This document shows positions 7,379 to 14,690 of a stretch of DNA of 34,255 nucleotides, piece after piece. Positions within the stretch are counted from its first letter, which is position 1; each line of letters starts with the position of its first letter. Origin of the DNA: Promethearchaeati archaeon (GTDB taxonomy: Archaea > Asgardarchaeota > Heimdallarchaeia > JABLTI01); assembly GCA_013166835.1 (NCBI GenBank), contig JABLTI010000031.1, forward strand, positions 1 to 34,255, in the 5' to 3' direction. The notes below the pieces were generated by a model. That model worked only from the letters and a program-made list of their open reading frames with translations, was not told where the DNA came from and searched no databases. Both the position numbers and the translations under genes were made by a program.

Positions 7379-7526
7379 ATTTTTTCATATCCTACTAAAT
7401 GTAAAACAAATTCCGAATAATCTTAAATTTAAACTTCTAATAAATTAATTCATAATTAGATATTCTTAACCTCATCTCTTTAGTAAATGTTTTTAATCTT
7501 TGCTGATAAAATCTCATTTGAATACA

Positions 7527-7775
7527 ATGTCTACAGAAAGCTCAGAAGTAATTGGTATAATCCTTGATATGACGGATAAAGAATGCCCTCATGTGCTTTA
7601 TGAGCTTAAAACATCTATCAAGAAAATAAAAGTCGGTGAAATTCTCAAATTAATAACTAATAGACCTAAATCTCTAAAGAATATACCAAAATGGTGTTTA
7701 AATAATAATCATGAGCTCTTTCTAACAGACACCAGTAATGGGAAGTATTTATTTTATATAAAAAGAACGCAATGA
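7527..7775 (+). CDS. TusA-like sulfurtransferase-family protein
   Basis: An 82-residue protein of the TusA/YedF fold. It has the family's Cys-Pro at C20-P21 (in KECPHVLYELK) and the following KVGEILKLIT strand, with a hydrophilic C-terminal strand pair. TusA proteins carry a persulfide on that Cys for tRNA thiolation, molybdopterin and other sulfur uses; archaeal ones are mostly uncharacterised. The open frame reaches a TTG at 7500, but the ATG at 7527 gives the usual length and starts just ahead of the conserved domain. It is divergent from mfnF and 30 bases upstream of the first PTPS gene, so it may share that transcript. No sulfur donor or acceptor gene adjoins. Confidence 0.7.
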   Translation: MSTESSEVIGIILDMTDKECPHVLYELKTSIKKIKVGEILKLITNRPKSLKNIPKWCLNNNHELFLTDTSNGKYLFYIKRTQ

Positions 7776-7805
7776 ATAATCTAGTAGTACTGTGGAGTAA
7801 AAAAA

Positions 7806-8297
7806 ATGAGCTATCGTTTAGTTCAAGGAGAATTATCCTTTAAATTTGCAGCAGCACATTTTGTTCTTGGAGACACAGGTTGTGAACGATTACATGGTCA
7901 CAATTATCTAGTTGAAGTACAGATCTACGGTGAGCAAGATGAAGCCAGGAATCTAGTAATTGATTTCTTAGAATTGAAACCTTTTGTAAGAAAATTCGTG
8001 GAAGAGCTTGATCACAAAATACTGTTGCCAACTGAAAACTCCCATCTAACAATAACTAAAAAGAAAAATGAGTTGTTTGTTAATTTCATCCCAAAAAATA
8101 AGAATTATATTTTTCCAGAAAGCGATGTTTCCTTGCTGCCGATTAAAAACACAACCGTCGAGGAATTTGCCCGATTGTTATCATCTAAACTAACTCCCCT
8201 GTTTAGTAAACACCCAAATATTGATGCTATAGAAGTAGGAGTTTTCGAATATAAAGGACAAGGTTGTTGGATGAAGAGAACTAGGGATACTATTTAG
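7806..8297 (+). CDS. PTPS/QueD-family pterin enzyme with motif CExxHGH
   Basis: A 163-residue member of the 6-pyruvoyl-tetrahydropterin synthase family. Zinc ligands are H18 (AAAH) and H30/H32 (HGH), followed by NY; a DHK triad member comes later. The catalytic site reads C26-E27-R-L-H30-G-H32, so it has both the Cys of PTPS/QueD enzymes and the Glu typical of PTPS-III types that release 6-hydroxymethyl-dihydropterin. Its C-terminus (FEYKGQGCW) differs from the usual E-x-P-x-x-x-A-x-Y ending. It overlaps the end of the convergent mptE-like gene by eight bases. Motif and place suggest that it supplies the pterin for MptE, replacing an MptD aldolase. A GTGGAGT stretch before the ATG is a plausible ribosome site. 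Confidence 0.85.
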   Translation: MSYRLVQGELSFKFAAAHFVLGDTGCERLHGHNYLVEVQIYGEQDEARNLVIDFLELKPFVRKFVEELDHKILLPTENSHLTITKKKNELFVNFIPKNKNYIFPESDVSLLPIKNTTVEEFARLLSSKLTPLFSKHPNIDAIEVGVFEYKGQGCWMKRTRDTI

Positions 8298-9108
8298 TAT
8301 TTTTTTGATTCAGAAGCTCCTCAAATCCACTCAAAGTTATTTTAGGTATATTTTCTATTTCTTCACCTTGAATTAAGAAATTGTAATATTTGATAGATGA
8401 AAACAAATTAGGGAGCTGTGAGAGAAGATTCTTCGCTATTGTGAACTTGATTAGCTTCCTCTCTGAAGCTTGAAAATCTTTATTTTTACTTTCTGGTTTG
8501 GAAAATTTCCCGACAATTTCACCAAAATCATATCCAATCAAAACTACTATTTCTGCTTGCATATTTGCAGCTAAATAAGCAGCTCGATCCCCATCTGTAA
8601 ATCCTCCCAAATTTTTTACTTTGAAAGTCTCCTTTGTTTGGGTTGTCCCGATAATGCCTTCTTTTGGTATTATGTCAGTAATTTCGTTAATTTTTGAAAT
8701 ATTATCTCCATGAGTATGAACAACTACTATTGAACCATTCTCGAAACTCTTTCTAATTGCTGCTATACTTCCATCTAAATCTGTAATAATGACATCAATA
8801 TCAATTCCAAATTTAAGTAGTGCTTTTGTAGCTCCATCAACAGCAACAATAACTACTTCCCGTCTGAAGTTCTTCACCAAATTGAATAACAGCTCAATAG
8901 AGCTTTCAAGAGATGGGCCTGGTCCAAACAAAAGAACAATCTTGTGTTTTATAATTAATTTTAATTTCCTAAACGTTTTTCGTACGGTTTGATAAGTTAA
9001 TCTCGAATGTAAAACATGAGTTGCTATCAGATCCGTTTTTGCATCAATACTAAGCATTGAACAAATTTGCTCATAATCTTTTTTTCTTAATTGCTTGTAT
9101 TGCTTCAT
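8290..9108 (-). CDS. mptE: 6-hydroxymethyl-7,8-dihydropterin pyrophosphokinase, MptE type
   Basis: A 272-residue protein of the archaeal MptE family (COG1634/DUF115-like). It transfers diphosphate from ATP to 6-hydroxymethyl-dihydropterin, a step toward tetrahydromethanopterin (and folate where made). The core motifs are in order: GPGPSLE (62-68), AVDGA (89-93), TDLDG (109-113), HTHGDN (131-136), then GFTDGDRAAY and IGYDFG. It is unrelated in fold to bacterial FolK. The gene is convergent with the CExxHGH PTPS gene and divergent from the DUF447 gene. The ATG at 9108 leaves a roughly 50-residue N-terminal helical region before the core, as in relatives. Confidence 0.9.
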   Translation of the reverse strand: MKQYKQLRKKDYEQICSMLSIDAKTDLIATHVLHSRLTYQTVRKTFRKLKLIIKHKIVLLFGPGPSLESSIELLFNLVKNFRREVVIVAVDGATKALLKFGIDIDVIITDLDGSIAAIRKSFENGSIVVVHTHGDNISKINEITDIIPKEGIIGTTQTKETFKVKNLGGFTDGDRAAYLAANMQAEIVVLIGYDFGEIVGKFSKPESKNKDFQASERKLIKFTIAKNLLSQLPNLFSSIKYYNFLIQGEEIENIPKITLSGFEELLNQKNTK

Positions 9109-9213
9109 AAATCATCAGACCGATTGCTTACAGTAACTATTATTTCTTTACTTATTAAAAATAATATTCAAATAAATTATTATGAGGTAATCTGTTATTT
9201 AACTGGGATATAT

Positions 9214-9852
9214 ATGTCAAATACAAATCTTCCCTTTCAAAGTGAAATTATCTATGAAGCAATTATTACTACATATAATCAGCAGAATCAACCAAATGCT
9301 GCTCCAATGGGCTTCTCGATTACTAAAGAAAAACAAGTAATAATTCGTCCTTTCAAAGAATCAGATACGTACAAAAATCTACAAGATCAAAAGAAATGCA
9401 TAGTTAATATCACAAATGATCCAGATCTATTTGTGAAAAGTACTTTGTTCCAAGATTTATTGACTGACGAATTTTATATTAAATCCAAAATAATTAATGC
9501 TCCAATTCTGAAAACTTGTAAAGGGAATCATATAACACTAAAAGTCATAAAAGAAAAGGGTGAAGAAGAGAGGGGAATATTCCATTGTGAAATCATCAAA
9601 GTAGAACTAAGCAGAGAAAATATTCAACCACATACCCGAGCTTTCTCATCTTTGATTGAGATCCTAATTCATACTACTCGAGTAATTCATTTTTCCAAGA
9701 CAAGTGGACTAAGTGATCCGAAAGTCAAACAATTAAGAGAATTAATTGAGCATCACTCACAGATAATAACTCGAGTAACAAATAAAGACTCCCAATTTCA
9801 GGAATATCTTGAGAAAATTCAAGAGAAAATATTCCAAGAAGTAGGGGAATAG
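9214..9852 (+). CDS. DUF447 family flavin-binding-like protein
   Basis: A 212-residue protein of the DUF447 family (COG2457), which has a flavin reductase-like split-barrel fold. Typical segments are the N-terminal strand FQSEIIYEAIITTY, NAAPMGFSI (28-36), RPFKESDTYKNL (45-56) and NITNDPDLF (65-73), followed by an acidic helical C-terminus. Its biochemical role is unsettled. The family occurs in archaea and methylotrophic bacteria that use H4MPT, and here it is divergent from mptE, in keeping with a part in pterin C1 metabolism. The frame stays open upstream to 9091, but that stretch is AT-rich leader; the ATG at 9214 after a GGGATA stretch starts the conserved domain. The next gene begins 15 bases after its stop. 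Confidence 0.75.
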   Translation: MSNTNLPFQSEIIYEAIITTYNQQNQPNAAPMGFSITKEKQVIIRPFKESDTYKNLQDQKKCIVNITNDPDLFVKSTLFQDLLTDEFYIKSKIINAPILKTCKGNHITLKVIKEKGEEERGIFHCEIIKVELSRENIQPHTRAFSSLIEILIHTTRVIHFSKTSGLSDPKVKQLRELIEHHSQIITRVTNKDSQFQEYLEKIQEKIFQEVGE

Positions 9853-9867
9853 ACAAAACAAGTTAGG

Positions 9868-10923
9868 ATGAGGATTTTGAAACCAGAAAATATATCGTAT
9901 CCAATTGAAGGTTTTTTCATAAAATCAGTTGATGACCTAATTTTCGACGTTAAAGGATTATCTCATCCTCAGGATAGAATTATTTCCTTTGTTAGATATG
10001 TACCTGCAAAATTCTACAAGAATACTCAAAAAATTGTTACTAAAGGTTACTGTAAATTATACGATTTGTTAGAAAGATATGCCTTTTTGCATCAGAATTT
10101 TCCTCAGTATATCTACGAAGATCCAATGGGTCGAGGTTTATTACAAGCTGTGGCAAAAAAGGATATTATAGAAATCTATAATCCTGTCCAAAGACTACAA
10201 CAAATTGCTAAAACAGAAAGAGAAGAACTTGACTCATTAAAAAAACTAGCTCAAGAATTAACAAACAAAATAGTGGAACATTGTGGCATTGATTCAAAAT
10301 ATTTCGGTATTACAGGTTCAATCATGATAGACTTACATGGTAAGAAATCAGATGTTGATTTAGTTGTGTATGGAAAAAGAGATAGTATTAGAGTCTATCA
10401 GGGGATGAACAGCATTTTTGAAAATTACGATAACATATCACGTTATACAGATAACGAATTGAAGACTTTATGGAAAGCTAGAGGGCAAGAAGAGCAGATA
10501 GATTTTGAATCATTTCTCGTAAGCGAGAAGAAAAAGCAATTGCAAGGAACAATATCCAATATAGATTTCTATATTCGACTCGTTTTACTTCCTGCTGAAT
10601 ATTACGAACCATATGATCAGACTAAGATTACTTCTCTAAGTGAACTCGAAATCGAAGCAACTATAGGGAATGATGACTATTCGATTTTTACCCCTTGTAT
10701 TTATCATCTCAAAGATGTCATAATAAAAAATCCGAAAATAAATGAAACAATACCACCTGACAGAATCTTCTCAGTTCGAGGTCGTTACTGTGATATTGCG
10801 AAAACAGGAGATAGAATTACTGCAAAAGGAAAATTAGAGCAAGTAAAAATCACTAATCAGAAAGAGTATTTTCAATTAACATTAGGCACTAATAAAAATG
10901 AATTCATGAAGAAAATACTGTAA
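9868..10923 (+). CDS. predicted archaeal nucleotidyltransferase (COG1665-like)
   Basis: A 351-residue protein with a minimal nucleotidyltransferase core in its middle: G150-S151 followed by S161-D162-V-D164-L, the metal-binding G-S-x(n)-D-x-D signature of the pol-beta superfamily. The first 140 residues are helical and basic, and the C-terminal 90 residues look beta-rich, perhaps an OB-type domain. Large archaeal proteins of this layout are annotated only as predicted nucleotidyltransferases; the substrate could be tRNA, protein or a small molecule. It starts 15 bases after the DUF447 gene and is probably cotranscribed. It is too short and too different to be the CCA-adding enzyme. Confidence 0.65.
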   Translation: MRILKPENISYPIEGFFIKSVDDLIFDVKGLSHPQDRIISFVRYVPAKFYKNTQKIVTKGYCKLYDLLERYAFLHQNFPQYIYEDPMGRGLLQAVAKKDIIEIYNPVQRLQQIAKTEREELDSLKKLAQELTNKIVEHCGIDSKYFGITGSIMIDLHGKKSDVDLVVYGKRDSIRVYQGMNSIFENYDNISRYTDNELKTLWKARGQEEQIDFESFLVSEKKKQLQGTISNIDFYIRLVLLPAEYYEPYDQTKITSLSELEIEATIGNDDYSIFTPCIYHLKDVIIKNPKINETIPPDRIFSVRGRYCDIAKTGDRITAKGKLEQVKITNQKEYFQLTLGTNKNEFMKKIL

Positions 10924-11010
10924 TTTCAACATTTTACTGTTCTTTGGACACGTATTTATATTGTTATGTGACCTAGATTTTTAAAGAATAATATAAACTA
11001 TAAGAAAATA

Positions 11011-11015
11011 AGGAG
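11011..11015 (+). promoter_or_regulatory. Shine-Dalgarno site AGGAG
   Basis: AGGAG lies eight bases before the ATG at 11024 and decides that start. A TATTTATAT box at 10953-10961 would place transcription near 10986. Confidence 0.6.
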
Positions 11016-11023
11016 TCTCTACC

Positions 11024-11731
11024 ATGACAATAAAAATCGTTCAAGGAACACCAAAGAAGCTATACAAAGAAGTTTCACCCATTGTGAAAGATTGCTTCGA
11101 AGGTGTTTGGACAGAAGAAGACTTGTTACAATTATTAGATTTACCACACGAGAATAATCTCTTTCTGGTAGCATACGATAAAGACAAACCCGTTGGATAT
11201 GCTTTTGTTGTTGCAGATTTTGATGAATCTGTAGATACAAAAATCGCAACCATCCAAGAAATAGGTGTTCTTCCAGAATTCCGCGAATCCGAAATCGCAG
11301 AAGATTTCCTTGACAAAGCCATTCAATTTTCTAAAGTTACTAAAGCAGAATATCTCGAGCAAGTAGTGTCCACTATAGATCAATGGTTAATCCCTGCTTT
11401 CGTAAAGAAAAATCTCAAACCAAGTGAAATAAAAGCTGATAGAGAAATTTCCTCCTTTAATGAAGCAAAATTAATTCTTACTAATATTAAGAAGAATTCT
11501 AAAATCACTGTTTTGATGAATCAATTATTCTTTGAGGATAACGATAAACTAGAGACCCACATAGTAGAAAACGAAGCGGATTTTGAACTCATCAAAAGAA
11601 ATGATCCAATTGCTTTTGGATCAATTATTTCAATAGACAAGGCTGATGATTTAGAAAACACACTTACTGAATTAAAGAACCTAGATATTGAATGGGATGA
11701 AATTGGTATAACATTTAACTATATGTTATAA
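11024..11731 (+). CDS. GNAT-like acetyltransferase with degenerate CoA loop
   Basis: A 235-residue protein whose first 140 residues follow the GNAT pattern: a strand pair NNLFLVAYDKDKPVGYAFVV (44-63), the beta-4 strand IQEIGVLPEF (77-86), then the helix that binds the CoA pyrophosphate. Where acetyltransferases usually have R/Q-x-x-G-x-G/A, this one has R87-E-S-E-I-A92, with no glycine, so CoA binding may be weak or lost. The C-terminal 90 residues form a second alpha/beta part without a motif I recognise. It stands alone with its own promoter and is convergent with rnhB. Substrate unknown. Confidence 0.65.
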   Translation: MTIKIVQGTPKKLYKEVSPIVKDCFEGVWTEEDLLQLLDLPHENNLFLVAYDKDKPVGYAFVVADFDESVDTKIATIQEIGVLPEFRESEIAEDFLDKAIQFSKVTKAEYLEQVVSTIDQWLIPAFVKKNLKPSEIKADREISSFNEAKLILTNIKKNSKITVLMNQLFFEDNDKLETHIVENEADFELIKRNDPIAFGSIISIDKADDLENTLTELKNLDIEWDEIGITFNYML

Positions 11732-11748
11732 AATCTAAAATTGTATTC

Positions 11749-12432
11749 TCATTTGATTTCATTTTCTAATCTTTGAATGGTTTTCCAATAGACTCGTACA
11801 ATTTTCTTTGGCCAAGAATGATTTTTCTTGTAATATTGTTTCAACCAATTAATGGTTTTTTTATCATTAGTACTACCAGAACCAAAATCACCGTATTCTC
11901 TTCTGATTTTTCTTAATTCTTCTAAAGAAGCATTTCTAGCTAAAACTGACCCTGCACCTACAGCTATGAATTCTTTCTCTGCTCTTGGTGTTACAATTAA
12001 TTTAATATTTCGAGTTGAATTATTTTCTTTCAATAAAGAACGCAATTTACCTACTGCTTGAAAATTATCAACTTGGTATTCTGCGATTTTAGGTTGTTTC
12101 TTAGCAATATCTTCAATAGCTCGAAAGAATGCATATGCTTCTGCTTCGTCCATTGACATACCGTTTTTATTGTAATTAGTAAGTACCTCTGCAGAGAGCG
12201 TCTTAATGCTCCAAGCGAGAGATTCTTTCTTAATTAATTCCGCATGAGCTCTGATTTTATTATGAGAAGAATAATTCTTACTATCTTTTATCCCGATTCT
12301 TTCGAATGTTTGTTTTACAGAATCATTTATGGCACAAGCTCCAATTGTCATTGGTCCTATTATCAATCCTCTACCAGCTTCATCTGCCCCAACGACAATT
12401 TTTCCTATCTTTTCCATAATATCATCAACCAT
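11749..12432 (-). CDS. rnhB: ribonuclease HII, active site divergent
   Basis: A 227-residue type 2 RNase H, which cuts RNA in RNA-DNA hybrids and at single ribonucleotides. The N-terminal GADEAGRG (15-22) supplies the first two acidic residues, D17 and E18, and the glycine loop; KDSK (49-52) and VDNF (D122) follow, the latter giving the third. In the last motif (about 157-172) the family normally has A-A-S-I-x-A-K-x-x-R-D; here GAGSVLARNASLE puts Leu170 where the fourth Asp is expected, with Glu171 next to it. The GSGSTND segment is kept. The ATG at 12432 overlaps the preceding gene's stop by eight bases; an ATG at 12417 is an alternative. The family is firm; activity is uncertain. Confidence 0.85.
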   Translation of the reverse strand: MVDDIMEKIGKIVVGADEAGRGLIIGPMTIGACAINDSVKQTFERIGIKDSKNYSSHNKIRAHAELIKKESLAWSIKTLSAEVLTNYNKNGMSMDEAEAYAFFRAIEDIAKKQPKIAEYQVDNFQAVGKLRSLLKENNSTRNIKLIVTPRAEKEFIAVGAGSVLARNASLEELRKIRREYGDFGSGSTNDKKTINWLKQYYKKNHSWPKKIVRVYWKTIQRLENEIK

Positions 12433-13651
12433 TTTTTCTTAATTTCGCAATGAACTGCCCAGGTGTGTCATGCACATCCGGATAGAAATATTGTAGATAT
12501 TCTGATCCTGGGAATCTAGCTGAGCATTTCACTCCAAAGAACAATTCTTGTTTCTCTATGGTAAGATTTAGTTCTTCGATAGCAAATTGAATATTGCCTT
12601 CGTTTTCTGCTGGATCTAAACTATTTGTTGTATAAAATATCGTTCCACCAGGTTTTAGCAACCTTGCAGCTTGTATTAAGTATCTTCTTTGTCTCCTAGA
12701 AAATTCGATTATTTGGTTCTCTCTAATCATCTCAAAGATTTTAGGTCTCAATCCCATATCTGAAGATGGTGGATTGGCTATAATCAAATTAAAGGTCTCA
12801 TCTTTATTATACTTCTTTGCAAACGCGCTAAGATTCAGATTTTCCCGAACAATAGGGGCCTTATACATTCTTAATCGCTTAATGTTCTCATTGAATTTTG
12901 TTAATTTATGAGCTGTACTTCTTTGAGCAACAATTCTCGAATCTTTTACTTCAGAATTCCTTTGCCAAATATGTGTTAAAATTTCTCCAGTATCAGAGTT
13001 CATATCTAATATACGATCTTTTGCCTTAAGATTCACAGAGGAACCTATGAGCATGCTAGGGATTGACTGAGGAATGAATTGCCCACGAAGGTATTCCTTC
13101 AATCCATTTATACTTGGTATTTTATATATGCTCTCAGTGATTTTTATTGCAATGCCTTTTTTCTTTTCCTCAAGTTCGTTTATATTCATCATTAAAATTC
13201 CATTGCCTACAACATCTCCTCTTTTATCGAGCAATGAAATCTCATCACCAATATTAAGATCATCTGTGTATTCAAAATCATTAGACCCTACTCCCACACC
13301 GATTAAGACGCTATTCAATGGTCGTTTATAATTTAAGGTAATCGTTTTCTTTTTTCTTGGGATTACTTCATTTTTAGAAATTTCAAGTAAAATAGCTTCT
13401 TCAAAGTCAGGATGTTGTTTAGCAACAATTTCTTTTTCATTTAATGCTTTGATTAATTTAGAAGCAGTGGTTATTTGTGTGTTTACTCTTACTGGTAAGG
13501 ATTGGGTGTGCTCTTTAAGACTAGCAATTAAAGCACTAGTTCTTTGTAGTCCATACGTAAAGCTTAAGCGTTTAATCAACTCAAAATTAAATTGGTATTT
13601 TTCAATGAGTTGCTCGATTTCGTCATTAATACTCAGAGTAATTCCCTTCAT
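12425..13651 (-). CDS. NSUN/RsmB-type RNA methyltransferase paralogue with PUA domain, catalytic cysteines lost
   Basis: A 408-residue protein laid out like NSUN6-type RNA m5C methyltransferases: an N-terminal helical part (1-100), a PUA domain (about 108-180, with LNIGDEISLL and GDVVGNG), and a Rossmann methyltransferase domain (about 190-405). The usual C-terminal sequence QRRYLIQAARLLKPGG...YTTNSLDPAENE is present. However, motif IV, normally D-A-P-C-S-G, reads A-N-P-P-S-S (292-297), and motif VI, normally T-C-S, reads T-N-S (342-344). Both catalytic cysteines are therefore absent. The SAM loop, normally C-A-A-P-G-G-K-T, reads N-S-D-T-G-E-I-L (218-225). It may act on another atom or be a non-catalytic RNA binder. 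It overlaps rnhB and is likely cotranscribed with it. Confidence 0.8.
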   Translation of the reverse strand: MKGITLSINDEIEQLIEKYQFNFELIKRLSFTYGLQRTSALIASLKEHTQSLPVRVNTQITTASKLIKALNEKEIVAKQHPDFEEAILLEISKNEVIPRKKKTITLNYKRPLNSVLIGVGVGSNDFEYTDDLNIGDEISLLDKRGDVVGNGILMMNINELEEKKKGIAIKITESIYKIPSINGLKEYLRGQFIPQSIPSMLIGSSVNLKAKDRILDMNSDTGEILTHIWQRNSEVKDSRIVAQRSTAHKLTKFNENIKRLRMYKAPIVRENLNLSAFAKKYNKDETFNLIIANPPSSDMGLRPKIFEMIRENQIIEFSRRQRRYLIQAARLLKPGGTIFYTTNSLDPAENEGNIQFAIEELNLTIEKQELFFGVKCSARFPGSEYLQYFYPDVHDTPGQFIAKLRKNG

Positions 13652-13811
13652 TTTTTTTCTTGAATTTTGTTCTACTAAATCTTTTCTAATTTATTAAACA
13701 TATCATGAATTTATAACAAAATGAGAAAAACGTAATTAAAAAATCTATTTGGTATACTTTTTAGCGTTGAAAGTTTCTTAGTAATTTGTATAGTTTGTAT
13801 TGTTACCTTTC

Positions 13812-13818
13812 GGAGTGA
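13812..13818 (+). promoter_or_regulatory. Shine-Dalgarno site GGAGTGA
   Basis: A near-consensus archaeal site three bases before the ATG at 13822, which it supports as the start. Confidence 0.5.
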
Positions 13819-13821
13819 CAA

Positions 13822-14556
13822 ATGGTGCCGGTGTTAAAGAAAGACAAATTCGCGAAATTAATTTCCTATTGTATAGGTAAATCAATACCAATGGATTATC
13901 CTTTGAGAAGAGTAGTCGAGGAAGAGGCTGCAAAGAAAAAATTTGTTCCATTAGGATCATTCTTTCTAAGAGGGTTAGACATGGATGGTGTCATTGCACT
14001 CACACTTCCTAAGAAAGAGTCCTCAGACGGATTAACTCATTACTTATTCGTTTGGTTTTCAAAAGAAGATGTTTCTGTTTCAAGTGAAAAAGCAAATTCA
14101 ACTTTACAAATAAAATCTGTAGATCCTATGCATTTCTCCTTAAGAGGTTCTCCTGAAACATTTGTTAAGGTGATGGGAGAAAGTTCAATGATTCAAAGTA
14201 TCCTGGTTGATTTAGTTGATGATTTGAAATGCCTTGAAAGCTTTACAATTTACAATAAAGAAGGATCCCAAAAGGATGCCCAAGTAGAAATTCCTTCAGA
14301 TCTAATAGGCTCGAGATTTATTGTGCAGACTCTGGTTTCAGAAGAAGCTACCAGTCCAACTCATGGAAAATTTGAACGAATGGAAATAGCTCTGCCACAA
14401 TTAATTGATTTAGCAAATTATTCAATTATGACTGGACTGAAAATGTTCGGTCCAATGAATGAATTCACAAATTTTTGTGCTCAATGCGGACAGAAATTAC
14501 CTCCAGGTAAAAGTGCTTTCTGTATTCATTGTGGTGCCAATTTAGATAAGGAATAA
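13822..14556 (+). CDS. uncharacterised protein with C-terminal zinc ribbon
   Basis: A 244-residue protein. The last 26 residues form a classic two-knuckle zinc ribbon: C219-AQ-C222-G and C234-IH-C237-G, the FCxxCGxxL pattern of bacterial and archaeal zinc-ribbon proteins. The first 200 residues are alpha/beta with no motif I recognise and no membrane segment, so it is probably cytosolic. It is divergent from the NSUN-like gene and 134 bases upstream of arcS. The start has a good Shine-Dalgarno site. Function unknown; an adaptor or regulatory role would be a guess. Confidence 0.7.
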   Translation: MVPVLKKDKFAKLISYCIGKSIPMDYPLRRVVEEEAAKKKFVPLGSFFLRGLDMDGVIALTLPKKESSDGLTHYLFVWFSKEDVSVSSEKANSTLQIKSVDPMHFSLRGSPETFVKVMGESSMIQSILVDLVDDLKCLESFTIYNKEGSQKDAQVEIPSDLIGSRFIVQTLVSEEATSPTHGKFERMEIALPQLIDLANYSIMTGLKMFGPMNEFTNFCAQCGQKLPPGKSAFCIHCGANLDKE

Positions 14557-14690
14557 TACTAACCTATCCTCAAATACTCACTTTCTTTTATTTTCATAGA
14601 AAATGAAATAACTGTGTGAAAATAATAACAAATTACTTAAGCTTATTTCATAGGATTTTTCTATGCTGCATTATAGGGATGAACAGATAA

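Noticed and set aside
9091..9213. Upstream extension of the DUF447 frame
   Set aside because: It overlaps the mptE start and is AT-rich leader; conserved sequence begins at the ATG at 9214.
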